Source: CBDDHT01 sp965228615
GTDB lineage: Bacteria > Pseudomonadota > Alphaproteobacteria > Rhizobiales > Methyloligellaceae
DNA length: 64,000 nt
NCBI GenBank assembly: GCA_965228615.1
Contig: CBDDHT010000003.1
Coordinates: 496,001-560,000 of the forward strand
Direction of reading: 5' to 3'
The notes beneath the pieces are model-generated. The model saw nothing but the letters and a program-made list of their open reading frames with translations, did not search any database and was not told where the DNA came from. The position numbers and the translations under genes are program-made. Positions within the stretch are counted from its first letter, which is position 1; each line of letters starts with the position of its first letter. Shown piece after piece: positions 17,615 to 26,601 of this stretch.

Positions 17615-20359
17615 ATGGCTAATCACGCCCAACCAGTCGCGCGCATCGACCGGATCACGCACGTCTATAAGAAGGTACGGGCGCTCAGCGACGTCACCCT
17701 CGATATACCCTCTGGTCAGGTGGTCGGCTTGCTCGGCCCCGACGGCGTTGGCAAGTCCACCCTGCTCGGGTTGCTGTCGGGTGCACGAAAACTGCAGACA
17801 GGAAGCCTGCAGGTTTTAGGGGGCGACATGGCTTCCGGCAAACATCGCCGGGAAACAGGCCCCCGCATCGCCTACATGCCGCAGGGACTGGGCAAGAACC
17901 TCTATCAGGAACTGAGTATTCGCGAAAATCTCAATTTCTTCAGCCATCTGTTTGGACAGAGCAGAAATGAACGGAAAGTACGCATTGACCGTCTGACGAG
18001 AGCCACCGGTCTGCTCCCGTTTCTGGATCGCCCTGCAGCGAAACTCTCGGGCGGCATGAAGCAGAAACTGGGGCTTTGCTGCGCGCTGATCCATGATCCT
18101 GATTTTCTGATCCTCGACGAGCCGACGACGGGTATCGACCCCCTTTCGCGACGCCAGTTCTGGGAACTGATCAACACCATTGCAGCCGAGCGGCCTGGAA
18201 TGAGCGTGCTGGTCTCCACCGCCTATATGGATGAGGCTGAACGGTTCGACTGGCTGGTAGCTATGGACGCCGGCCGGATTTTGGCGACCGGCACGCCGAT
18301 GACGCTTAAGAAGGAAACCGGAGCCGACGATATCGAGACGGCGTTCATCCGCTTACTGCCAGGCGAGAAGCGGAATGGGCGCGGACCGCTTTCAATTCCG
18401 CCATTGCAAAAAGTCGACGGCGCACCGGCGATTGTGGCCAAGAACTTGACCCGCCGTTTCGGAGATTTCACAGCAGTCGACCGGGTAAGCTTCGAGATCC
18501 AACAAGGTGAGATCTTTGGCTTTCTCGGTTCCAACGGCTGCGGCAAGACGACAACCATGAAGATCCTCACCGGATTGCTGCCTGCCTCTGGAGGCGAAGC
18601 GTTCCTGTTCGGCAATCCCGCCGATGCACATGACCTGGAAACCCGCAAGCGCGTTGGTTTCATGTCGCAGTCATTCTCGCTCTATGGCGAGCTGACGGTC
18701 GCGCAGAACCTGACCCTGCACGCCCGCCTGTTTGACCTGACGCCGGAAAAGACCGAACAGCGTATCAGGGAGACGACCGAACGGTTCGGCTTGATCGAGC
18801 ACATGGACCAACTCGCCTCCGCCCTGCCCCTCGGCATGCGGCAGCGACTGTCGCTTGCCGTGGCAATCATCCATGAGCCGGAGATGCTGATCCTCGACGA
18901 GCCAACATCGGGAGTCGATCCAGTCGCACGCGATGAATTCTGGGAGCTGCTTGTCGAGCTTTCGCGCAACGAGGGCGTTACGATTTTTATCTCGACGCAC
19001 TTTATGAACGAAGCGCTACGCTGCGACCGCATCTCTCTGATGCACGCTGGTCAGGTTCTGGTCTATGACGAGCCGGATAATCTCATTCAGGCCAAGGGCG
19101 CGGAGACACTGGAAGAGGCGTTCATCTCCTATATCGAGGAGGCTATCGACGAGCCGGAAAACGACGGCACGGCAGCCGCAGCTCTGTCGGCTACGCCTTC
19201 AAAAACCACGCAGGACCAGAAAACACTGCATCGCTTCAGCATCACGCGGCTGCTGGCCTATAGCCATCGTGAAATGACGGAGGTGCTGCGCGATCCGGTG
19301 CGCCTCGCCTTTGCCTTTCTCGGAAGCGCCATCCTGCTCATAGTGATCGCCTATGGTATTTCGACGGATGTCGAAGATCTGAAATTCGCGGCGCTCGATC
19401 TCGACAAGACACCGCAAAGCCGTGCCTATCTGAGAAATCTGTCGGGTTCGCGCTACTTCATCGAACAACCCGATCTGCAAAGCTTGGACGACCTCGAGAA
19501 GCGCCTGAAATCCAACGACATCACGCTTGCCGTGGAAATACCTCCGGGCTTTGGCCGGGAACTCAAAAGAGGCGGAACGCCCAGCGTTTCAGCCTGGATC
19601 GACGGCGCCAACACGGTGCGGGCCAACACGATCGAAGGCTATGTATCGGGCGGCCACACCGTCTTCATTTCCGATCTGTACCGGGCGGACGGAATCGACA
19701 TCGAGGCGGCACAGGTGGCGACGGTCGAGTCGCGCTTTCGTTATAATCCGTCCTTCGAGAGCATTTATGCAATCGGCCCGTCATCTCCGGCGCTGCTGCT
19801 GCTGTTGTTCCCCGCGGTTCTCATGGCCGTCAGTATCGCCAGGGAAAAGGAAATCGGCACCATCACCAATTTCTACGTGACGCCGACCAATCGGATCGAA
19901 TTCCTGGTCGGCAAACAGCTTCCTTACATTGTGATCGGTCTGGCCAATTTCGTTACTTTGGCGCTCCTCGTCTCGATCGTCCTGCAGGTTCCTCTGAAGG
20001 GCAGTGTTCTGGCATTGTCGGTCGGCGCCGCGCTTTACGTTGCCGCGTCGACCGGTTGGGGACTGCTGATCTCGACGATGACGCGCAGCCAGGTCGCTGC
20101 CGTTTTCGCCACCGCGATCCTTTCCATGCTGCCGACCATGCAGTTTTCCGGCTTTATCCGTCCGGTATCCTCGCTCGAACCAACTGGCCAGTTCATCGGC
20201 TCCCTATGGCCAACGACCTATTACATGCATTTGAGTGTCGGGGCCTACACCAAGGGTCTGGCGTTTCCCGATCTGGCAACCGATCTCCTGGCCTTGGCCG
20301 TGTTTTCACCCGTCTTCGTCTTCCTTGCGGCACTGTTCCTGAAACAGCAGGAAGCCTGA
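17615..20359 (+). CDS. RbbA-type ABC protein: two ATPase domains fused to an ABC-2 permease
   Basis: The 914 residues comprise NBD1 (about 10-245), NBD2 (about 275-510) and an ABC-2 membrane domain (about 545-910), nearly the length of E. coli RbbA. NBD1 has GPDGVGKST, LSGGMKQ and LILDEPTTG, but its switch loop reads STAYMDEAE without the usual His. NBD2 has GSNGCGKTT, a degenerate signature (LPLGMRQR) and a normal H-loop STHFMNEA. One composite ATP site should therefore be canonical and one degenerate. The substrate is unknown; in E. coli the protein has been described as ribosome-associated, but the permease and HlyD partner point to export. Confidence 0.9.
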   Translation: MANHAQPVARIDRITHVYKKVRALSDVTLDIPSGQVVGLLGPDGVGKSTLLGLLSGARKLQTGSLQVLGGDMASGKHRRETGPRIAYMPQGLGKNLYQELSIRENLNFFSHLFGQSRNERKVRIDRLTRATGLLPFLDRPAAKLSGGMKQKLGLCCALIHDPDFLILDEPTTGIDPLSRRQFWELINTIAAERPGMSVLVSTAYMDEAERFDWLVAMDAGRILATGTPMTLKKETGADDIETAFIRLLPGEKRNGRGPLSIPPLQKVDGAPAIVAKNLTRRFGDFTAVDRVSFEIQQGEIFGFLGSNGCGKTTTMKILTGLLPASGGEAFLFGNPADAHDLETRKRVGFMSQSFSLYGELTVAQNLTLHARLFDLTPEKTEQRIRETTERFGLIEHMDQLASALPLGMRQRLSLAVAIIHEPEMLILDEPTSGVDPVARDEFWELLVELSRNEGVTIFISTHFMNEALRCDRISLMHAGQVLVYDEPDNLIQAKGAETLEEAFISYIEEAIDEPENDGTAAAALSATPSKTTQDQKTLHRFSITRLLAYSHREMTEVLRDPVRLAFAFLGSAILLIVIAYGISTDVEDLKFAALDLDKTPQSRAYLRNLSGSRYFIEQPDLQSLDDLEKRLKSNDITLAVEIPPGFGRELKRGGTPSVSAWIDGANTVRANTIEGYVSGGHTVFISDLYRADGIDIEAAQVATVESRFRYNPSFESIYAIGPSSPALLLLLFPAVLMAVSIAREKEIGTITNFYVTPTNRIEFLVGKQLPYIVIGLANFVTLALLVSIVLQVPLKGSVLALSVGAALYVAASTGWGLLISTMTRSQVAAVFATAILSMLPTMQFSGFIRPVSSLEPTGQFIGSLWPTTYYMHLSVGAYTKGLAFPDLATDLLALAVFSPVFVFLAALFLKQQEA

Positions 20360-20361
20360 CG

Positions 20362-21486
20362 ATGAAACCCCTGATCAATATCTTCTGGCTCGGCACCAAG
20401 GAGTTCCGCAGCGTGTTCAGCGATATGATCATGCTCTTTCTGATCATCTGGTCGTTCAGCTTCGCCATCTACGAGCAATCGAATGCTATTGGCGAAACCG
20501 TCAATAACGCTTCCATCGCCTTTGTCGACGAGGACCGTTCGGCGTTGTCCCGGAAGCTGCAGAGCGTGCTCTATCCGCCCTATTTCCAGGCGCCGCAATT
20601 GATAGACGCGGCAAGCATTGACCATCTCATGGATCAGAACCGGTTTATGTTCGTCGTTGTGATCCCGCCGGATTTCGAGGCCGATGTGCGCAGGGGGCGC
20701 CAGCCTGCTGTCCAGATCAACATCGATGCGACGGCGGTCGAACAGGCGAGTCTCGGGGCGGGCTACATCCAGAACATCGTGCTGGACGAAGTCAACCGCT
20801 TCGTGACGCGTTCGGAGCATGTGACGAGCTTGCCGGTCAATCTCGTTATCCGCCGAGCCTTCAATCCCAATGGCACGCAGAAATGGTTCCAGGCCATCGT
20901 CGCCTTGCTCGAACAACTCTCCATGCTGACCATCATATTGACCGGTGCGGCACTGCTCCGCGAGCGCGAGCACGGGACCATCGAGCATTTGCTGGTCATG
21001 CCGCTGACCCCGTTCCAAATCGCCATGGCCAAGGTTTGGGCCAACGGCTTCGTCATCCTTGTCGCCTTCACGCTGTCGCTGATATTCGTCATCGAGCGCT
21101 CGCTCGACGTGCCGATTTCCGGCTCGAGAGGCCTGTTGCTGGCCGGCACCGTCATTTACCTGTTCGCCGCCGCAGCCATCGGCATTTTTCTTGGCACCAT
21201 CGCCCGAACCATGGCGCAGTTCGCACTCCTCATGATGATGACCGTTATCCCGATGAATATGCTGTCGGGCGGCATGACGCCAATCGAGAGCCAGCCGGAG
21301 ATCGTGCAGTATTTTACGTGGTTCCTGCCGTCGCGCCACTATACGGCGTTCTCGCAGGCTGTCGTCTTCCGGGGCGCCGGGCTCGATATCGTCTGGCCTG
21401 AATTCTTGATTATTGCCTGCTTCGGATCCGTCTTTTTTGTCTCAAGTCTGATGCTGTTTCGGCGTTCGATCGCAATCAGCAAGTGA
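20362..21486 (+). CDS. ABC-2 type permease, YhhJ family
   Basis: A 374-residue membrane protein starting MKPLINIFWLGTKEF. The ATG has an AGGAAG site and lies 2 bases after the RbbA-like stop. Longer in-frame extensions overlap that gene and are rejected. A first transmembrane segment (about 22-40), a large periplasmic loop (about 45-185) and five C-terminal helices (from about 195) fit ABC-2 permeases. It should pair with the membrane part of the upstream fusion protein to make the export channel. Confidence 0.9.
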   Translation: MKPLINIFWLGTKEFRSVFSDMIMLFLIIWSFSFAIYEQSNAIGETVNNASIAFVDEDRSALSRKLQSVLYPPYFQAPQLIDAASIDHLMDQNRFMFVVVIPPDFEADVRRGRQPAVQINIDATAVEQASLGAGYIQNIVLDEVNRFVTRSEHVTSLPVNLVIRRAFNPNGTQKWFQAIVALLEQLSMLTIILTGAALLREREHGTIEHLLVMPLTPFQIAMAKVWANGFVILVAFTLSLIFVIERSLDVPISGSRGLLLAGTVIYLFAAAAIGIFLGTIARTMAQFALLMMMTVIPMNMLSGGMTPIESQPEIVQYFTWFLPSRHYTAFSQAVVFRGAGLDIVWPEFLIIACFGSVFFVSSLMLFRRSIAISK

Positions 21487-21512
21487 AGAAACAGAACTGA
21501 GCGCACGGACTA

Positions 21513-21616
21513 GATCAACCTGCGCTTAATCGGAATCGATTAAGCGCAGAAAAGTTGATCGACTCTAAGCTGCTAGAGCAACTTGTGTGCGTTTGACTAA
21601 ACGCACGTTGCTCTAG
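21513..21616. repeat. tandem nested palindromes at a convergent gene junction
   Basis: Hairpin A: CTGCGCTTAATCG (21520-21532) pairs perfectly with 21537-21549 around GAAT. An outer arm GATCAAC (21513-21519) pairs with 21554-21560 across a 4-base bulge. Hairpin B: CTAGAGCAAC (21573-21582) pairs with 21607-21616, and inside it GTGCGTTT (21587-21594) pairs with 21599-21606. Hairpin B covers the stop codon of the convergent peptidase gene. It looks like a dispersed alphaproteobacterial palindromic element and could terminate transcription from both sides. Confidence 0.75.
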
Positions 21617-23622
21617 TCGAACGTCACTGAAAGCGGTGAGTCCTTTGCGGGCCACACACCGCGCTTCGTTGCTTTTCGCCCTTCGAAGACGATGAAGCTT
21701 TGCCGCTTATAGTGCGGAAGCGGTCGTACGAGCGCCGTCAAGGCAGCGTCATCTTTCGCTTCGACAACCAGAAGAGGATCGCCTGTTTTTCTCCGGCGCA
21801 CGACCCAGGCTCGAGCGGTCCCCTGCCCGTTCAGCGTCTCCGGTCTCGCAGGCAGCCCTGATGCATCGAGGATGGCCGACACTTCTTTTTCCGTCCCGAT
21901 CAGCATCAACGGGCCTTTCGGCAAGGTCCCGTCACCACCTGCACGGATGCGGACCTTGCTATCGGCGAGCCTGCGTGCAAGCTGGCCGGCCGCATCTCGT
22001 GCCTCTTGCGTCTCGGCGGCGACGATCGCCGTCACCGTCTTGGCCAACGTCACGTCCCGCAGAATCGGAGCCGCCTCACCAGGCGCGAGGCGGCGAAAGA
22101 GATCGTGGCCCGGATCGATGGATAGCGAACGGGCTTTTGCCGGGATTTCGACGCTGAACCGTTGTGCGGGCTTCTCCAGTCGCACCCATCTGTGATGCGA
22201 CTGACCGGACGTTTCGATGACGATCGGAACACGGAGGCGATAATTCGGTTCACCCTGCACCAGCGTGAACGTCATTACATGCTTCCCATCTTCGATTTCG
22301 GTTTTCGGGTCGACGAGCCTCAGGCTTGGGGCCCCGACCCGCTCGACCCATTGCTCGAAGAACCAGGCGAGCTTCGTTCCGGAAGTCGCTTCGAAGACAC
22401 GCTGCAAATCCTGCCAGCCTGCGATCGCCGACTTGTACTTGCGCCACAGCGCTTTCAATCCCGCTTCGAAAGCCGTCGCGCCGATCTCTTGGTGCAGCAT
22501 GTGAAACAGAAATGCCGTCTTGTCGTAACCGACGACCTGCGAGGCATCGTGCCCCTTCGACTGAAAGGCCGAGAGCGCCGTGTCGCGCTTTGCCGGGAGA
22601 GCCGCATAGTCGCGGAGCCATCCGAGGCGCATCTCCATGGCCTTGTCAGCACTCTTGATCTCGGTAAGGCCATAGTCGGCGAGGTAAGTCGTCAGACCTT
22701 CCGACCAGTTTCCGGTTTCATAATCGACGCCAATACCGTTTCCCAGCCAGGCATGCAGCACCTCATGGGCAAGCGAACGCTCGCGGATAAAGGGCAAAGG
22801 CAGAATCCGCTCGCCGATATAGGTCAGATTCGGAAATCCCAAACCGACCGGAACCGGCGCTGCAACGATATGAAACTCGGGATTTGGATAGGGGCCGATC
22901 AGTTTCTCGAAGTGGGAGAGATAGCGGGCAGCAGCCTCAAGGTAAGACGGCGAAAGGGCTTCGAGTTTCTCTGGAAAATAGGTGCGGATCCGCATTTCGC
23001 CTTGGCGCTTTTCCGCAACCTTGTATGCCCCGATGAAGACGGTCGGCGGCCAGATCGCATTGCGCGTGCCAAAGACAGCACGGTTGCGTCCGTCTTTCTC
23101 ACTCTCGCTTTCCAGCGGGCCTGTTACGACCGCCCGAAAAGGTGCCGGAACATCGATCGCCAACCGGTAGGTGATCCGTTCACCGGGATTTACCGGCATC
23201 CATTCTGAGTAATTCGGAATGAATGTGCCGTCTGGACTGGCAAATGCCCCGCTTGAACGGGACCGATTGCGGGGCAGCGCCGGCACCTTGCCGGAAATTC
23301 TCAGCTGCACGCGATGGCGGCCTTGATCGCCGAGCGCGATCAATCGGAAATTGCCGGTGCGCTGGACTTTGATCTTGCGGCCATCCTTGCGGGCTTCATC
23401 GATGCGAAGCCATTTCGCCAAAGCAAAATCCAACCGCTCGTGGCCGATAATTGTGATTGTATCTTCTATTTGGATACGCCGACTGACCGGGTCGAAGCGC
23501 ATTTCGATGGCATGATGATTGGCATCCAGGACCATCTCGTCCAGGTCGTCATCCGCTGCGAACAACGGTGCGATGCTCATCTCCACAATAAGGAGCAGAG
23601 CCAGACCAGTAGACCGCATCAT
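21613..23622 (-). CDS. M1-family metallopeptidase, secreted
   Basis: A 669-residue protein with a Sec signal peptide (LALLLIVEMSIAPLFA, cleavage near residue 22). The gluzincin site HEVLHAW (HExxH) is followed by the second-glutamate motif WSEGLTTYLADY, as in M1 aminopeptidases. The usual GAMEN exopeptidase motif is not evident, so peptidase type is uncertain. The N-terminal beta domain is present. ATG codons at 23622 and 23619 overlap the stop of the ChaN-like gene, so the two are translationally coupled and probably act together in the periplasm. Confidence 0.8.
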   Translation of the reverse strand: MMRSTGLALLLIVEMSIAPLFAADDDLDEMVLDANHHAIEMRFDPVSRRIQIEDTITIIGHERLDFALAKWLRIDEARKDGRKIKVQRTGNFRLIALGDQGRHRVQLRISGKVPALPRNRSRSSGAFASPDGTFIPNYSEWMPVNPGERITYRLAIDVPAPFRAVVTGPLESESEKDGRNRAVFGTRNAIWPPTVFIGAYKVAEKRQGEMRIRTYFPEKLEALSPSYLEAAARYLSHFEKLIGPYPNPEFHIVAAPVPVGLGFPNLTYIGERILPLPFIRERSLAHEVLHAWLGNGIGVDYETGNWSEGLTTYLADYGLTEIKSADKAMEMRLGWLRDYAALPAKRDTALSAFQSKGHDASQVVGYDKTAFLFHMLHQEIGATAFEAGLKALWRKYKSAIAGWQDLQRVFEATSGTKLAWFFEQWVERVGAPSLRLVDPKTEIEDGKHVMTFTLVQGEPNYRLRVPIVIETSGQSHHRWVRLEKPAQRFSVEIPAKARSLSIDPGHDLFRRLAPGEAAPILRDVTLAKTVTAIVAAETQEARDAAGQLARRLADSKVRIRAGGDGTLPKGPLMLIGTEKEVSAILDASGLPARPETLNGQGTARAWVVRRRKTGDPLLVVEAKDDAALTALVRPLPHYKRQSFIVFEGRKATKRGVWPAKDSPLSVTFD

Positions 23623-24836
23623 TCGGTCTTGCCCTGCAATGCCGGGAACCTGGCAACGATCCCGAGCATTTCATCACCGCGCTGTACGATCAGCGGCAAC
23701 CACGTTCCAGGCGCCTGACGCCTGACGATTTCGACGAGTTCCGAAGACTTTTTGATGTCGGTGCCGGCAGCGCTGACGATAAGGTCGCTGTCCTGCAATG
23801 TCGCCGTATCCGCAACGCTGCCGCCAACGACCTTGACCACACGGACCCCTTTGTCGCTTCCCTCGATCATGACGCCGAGACGTGGATAAGGGGCCGCTTT
23901 GACCGCCTCACCGCCCTTGCCCAACAGAAAAACCGCATCTGCGACACCAGCCTCAAGCTTGGGACACGCGCCATCGACTTTTTCGGTCAGAAGCACCGCA
24001 CTGTCGGCAATGCCAAGATCTGAGAGCTGGTGAGAAATGCCAAAACCAAATTCCAGGTGCCCGCGTCCGATGATGCCGACAATCAAAGAGCCCTCGTTGG
24101 CGTGGTGGGCATCGCTCAGGCCTTCGGCCATCGCGCGGTCCCAGGTCAATTGCGCATCGACGAAGTTCTCGAACGCCTTGGCCCGTTTGGCCCTGCCCTC
24201 ATCGCTCTGGTCATCACTGGACCCATGGGCCGCGAAGATCGTATTGAGCTGTTTGCGGTAGGCTTCGCTCGCCCCGGCAGGATCGCCGATACCTCCACGC
24301 TCTTCCTGGGGCACTGCCTCCCATCCGTTCCTGCCGACTTTGGAGATGAGTTGCCTTTCGACATTGATTGCCCGCATCGGAATGCGGTGTTGCCGGGCGA
24401 AATGGAAAATCGGCAGATAGAGGGCTGCGTCATATCCCCAGACTGTGTCCCATTTGCTCTCCTTCAGGAAAGCGCTGACGCTCAGCTCGCCAGCAATCCA
24501 GCGATCGAGCACAGGCTGCGCTGAGCGCGGAAACATCTCGAAACCGATGACCATATTGGGATTGAGTGCGTGCAGGGCCGCAAGCGTGTGCAACTGCCAG
24601 CGATGATCCTCGGCACTGTCATGAATCTCACCGAGCAGCACCACAGGTCGTTCGACCATTCCGGCAATCAGTTCATTGGAAGCCAACGCACCGGTCTTGC
24701 CCGGCACGACCCATCCACCGACATACTCACACTGCTCCGCAGACCGTGCCCGATCTGCTCCAACAACAGTCAAAGCCATGAGCATGATGGCCACTAGTAA
24801 AAGATTCTGGCGCCAACGCCATGAAACTGTTGTCAT
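23619..24836 (-). CDS. ChaN-family (DUF399) protein with C-terminal PDZ domain
   Basis: The start at 24836 (MTTVSW) has a GAGGAG site; the longer frame to 24953 has no such support. A signal peptide (LLLVAIMLMALTVVGA, cleavage near ARSA/EQ) precedes a ChaN domain (about 50-300) with VVLLGEIHDSAEDH and VIGFEMFPR. A PDZ-like domain (PRLGVMIEG, VVGGSVADTATLQDSDLIVSA) fills the last 85 residues. E. coli-type ChaN proteins are lipoproteins that bind haem. Here no lipobox is visible, so a soluble periplasmic protein is likelier. It is the first gene of a coupled pair with the M1-like peptidase. Confidence 0.82.
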   Translation of the reverse strand: MTTVSWRWRQNLLLVAIMLMALTVVGADRARSAEQCEYVGGWVVPGKTGALASNELIAGMVERPVVLLGEIHDSAEDHRWQLHTLAALHALNPNMVIGFEMFPRSAQPVLDRWIAGELSVSAFLKESKWDTVWGYDAALYLPIFHFARQHRIPMRAINVERQLISKVGRNGWEAVPQEERGGIGDPAGASEAYRKQLNTIFAAHGSSDDQSDEGRAKRAKAFENFVDAQLTWDRAMAEGLSDAHHANEGSLIVGIIGRGHLEFGFGISHQLSDLGIADSAVLLTEKVDGACPKLEAGVADAVFLLGKGGEAVKAAPYPRLGVMIEGSDKGVRVVKVVGGSVADTATLQDSDLIVSAAGTDIKKSSELVEIVRRQAPGTWLPLIVQRGDEMLGIVARFPALQGKTE

Positions 24837-25019
24837 CGTTGCTCCTCTCGCTCCGCCGAAACAGTCTCGCGCTCCAAGACACTGGATGATATGCGACAAA
24901 GGTGTGCGGCAAGCTTTTGCGACAATATCAGACCTTGGGATCACGGTATCCAAGCGGCGAAACTGAGGTCACTATGCCGCATTTCCGGTCGGTGCCGTAA
25001 GCAGGGATGTCTATCGTCA

Positions 25020-25481
25020 ATGGAATATGTCTGGGATTATCCACGACCGCCGCGGCTTGCTGCCGAGCCGCGGCGTCTTTCTGTTAAAGCCGGCGGCAGG
25101 CTTATCGCAGAGACAATGAGTGGGTACCGCGTGCTGGAGACCAGCGCACCGCCAACCTACTATTTCCCGCCAGACGACGTCGATCTCCGTGTCCTCACCA
25201 AGAACCCGGCGCAATCCTACTGTGAATTCAAAGGCGACGCCGGTTACTGGGACATCACGGTCGGCAACGAAAAGATTCAGGCGGCGGCGTGGAGCTACGC
25301 CGTTCCCAATCCGGACTATGCCGCGATAAGGGATTATCTCGCCTTTTATCCCGGACGCTTTGAAGCCTGCACCGTCGGCAAATTCAACGTCCGAGCCCAA
25401 CCAGGAGATTTTTACGGCGGCTGGATCACGCCCGATCTGGCTGGCCCTTTCAAAGGCGCCGTCGGAACCGTCAACTGGTGA
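25020..25481 (+). CDS. DUF427-domain protein
   Basis: 153 residues from ATG 25020, with AGGGATG upstream. The sequence carries the family features RLSVKAGGRLIAET, the central SYCEFKGDAGYW and the C-terminal FYGGWITPDLAGPFKG. DUF427 proteins are small beta-rich proteins of unknown function. Longer frames run back through the divergent promoter of the ChaN gene and are not supported. It is a single gene, convergent with the PanE-like gene 13 bases away. Confidence 0.85.
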   Translation: MEYVWDYPRPPRLAAEPRRLSVKAGGRLIAETMSGYRVLETSAPPTYYFPPDDVDLRVLTKNPAQSYCEFKGDAGYWDITVGNEKIQAAAWSYAVPNPDYAAIRDYLAFYPGRFEACTVGKFNVRAQPGDFYGGWITPDLAGPFKGAVGTVNW

Positions 25482-25494
25482 CGATCGCCGGCCG

Positions 25495-26523
25495 TCAGTC
25501 GATGGCCGCCTCCGGTGAATCCTCGGAAATTTCGGGTTCAGGATAGGTCGGATAGACGCCCGCAACGCGTCCCATCTGCTGCACCAGCGCCAATACAGCG
25601 TCGATATTCGGTGTCTGCACGTCGACCAACCGGCCCATTTCCTGGACGGATGTCAGCAGAGCATCGATCTCAAGCGGACGGCCCTTGTCCAGATCCTGCA
25701 GCATTGACGTGCGGTGGGCCCCAACGCGGGCCGCACCATTGATGCGCCTCTCCACATCCACGCGGAAGTGGACGCCGATCCGGCGGCCGATCGTCTCGGC
25801 CTCCTCCATCATCTTGCGCGACAGCGCACGGGTACCGGGGTCCGTTGCGACAACGTCGAGAGTCGCGCGTGTCAGGGCGGAAATCGGATTGAAGCACAAA
25901 TTGCCCCAGAGTTTTAGCCAGATGTCGTTGCGGATTTCCGGGTAGACGCGGGCCTTCAAACCACCAGCCTCAAATGCCTCGGCCAATTTCAAGACGCGTT
26001 CGGTTTCCTGCCGGTTCGGCTCGCCTAATCCGAACTTGTCGCCGTAGATATGACGGATAACGCCCGGCTCGACGATTTCGGTCGCCGGGAAGACGGTCGC
26101 ACCGATGGCGCGTTCCGGCCCAATAGCATTCCACTGCCGGTCGCCTGGATCGACGCTTTCGATACGCAAATTCGCATACTGGCCTTCGAAGCCATAGAAG
26201 TACCACCAGGGCACGCCGTTCTGCATCGTGACGACAGCGGTGTCGGGACCTAGGAGCGGCTCAAGGGCCTCGGCTGCTTCCCACGCCTGATGGGCTTTCA
26301 GCGCAACGATCACATAGTCCTGAGGCCCAAGATCGGCCGGATTATCGGAAGCTATCAAGCGGGCAACCTTGTCGCCGCCCTCCATTTTGAGCTTGAGGCC
26401 CTTTTCCTTGATGGCGGCAAGATGGGCGCCGCGCGCAATGAGCGAGACGTCAGCACCGCCCTGCGACAACATCACACCGACATAACCGCCGATCGCGCCG
26501 GCGCCATAAATACAGATCTTCAT
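25495..26523 (-). CDS. 2-dehydropantoate 2-reductase-family (ApbA/PanE) ketoacid reductase
   Basis: 342 residues from ATG 26523, preceded by GGAGGAG. The NADPH-binding motif GAGAIGGYVG is at the N-terminus. The catalytic-lysine region KLWGNLCFNPISALTRAT lies near 185-200, as in PanE homologues. Many paralogues of this family reduce ketoacids other than ketopantoate. It follows the formate dehydrogenase genes by 78 bases on the same strand and may belong to that operon, which would suggest a catabolic ketoacid or semialdehyde substrate. No pantothenate gene is nearby. Confidence 0.82.
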   Translation of the reverse strand: MKICIYGAGAIGGYVGVMLSQGGADVSLIARGAHLAAIKEKGLKLKMEGGDKVARLIASDNPADLGPQDYVIVALKAHQAWEAAEALEPLLGPDTAVVTMQNGVPWWYFYGFEGQYANLRIESVDPGDRQWNAIGPERAIGATVFPATEIVEPGVIRHIYGDKFGLGEPNRQETERVLKLAEAFEAGGLKARVYPEIRNDIWLKLWGNLCFNPISALTRATLDVVATDPGTRALSRKMMEEAETIGRRIGVHFRVDVERRINGAARVGAHRTSMLQDLDKGRPLEIDALLTSVQEMGRLVDVQTPNIDAVLALVQQMGRVAGVYPTYPEPEISEDSPEAAID

Positions 26524-26601
26524 AATGACTCCTCCCCCGGGGCCGGACAAACATCCTTACCCAACGGCTTGTTGACTTGCCGTCTCGCCTGTCGGGTACC
26601 G

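Noticed and set aside
22162..23208. A 348-codon plus-strand frame
   Set aside because: It is antisense to the M1-like peptidase, whose HExxH and signal peptide support the minus strand.
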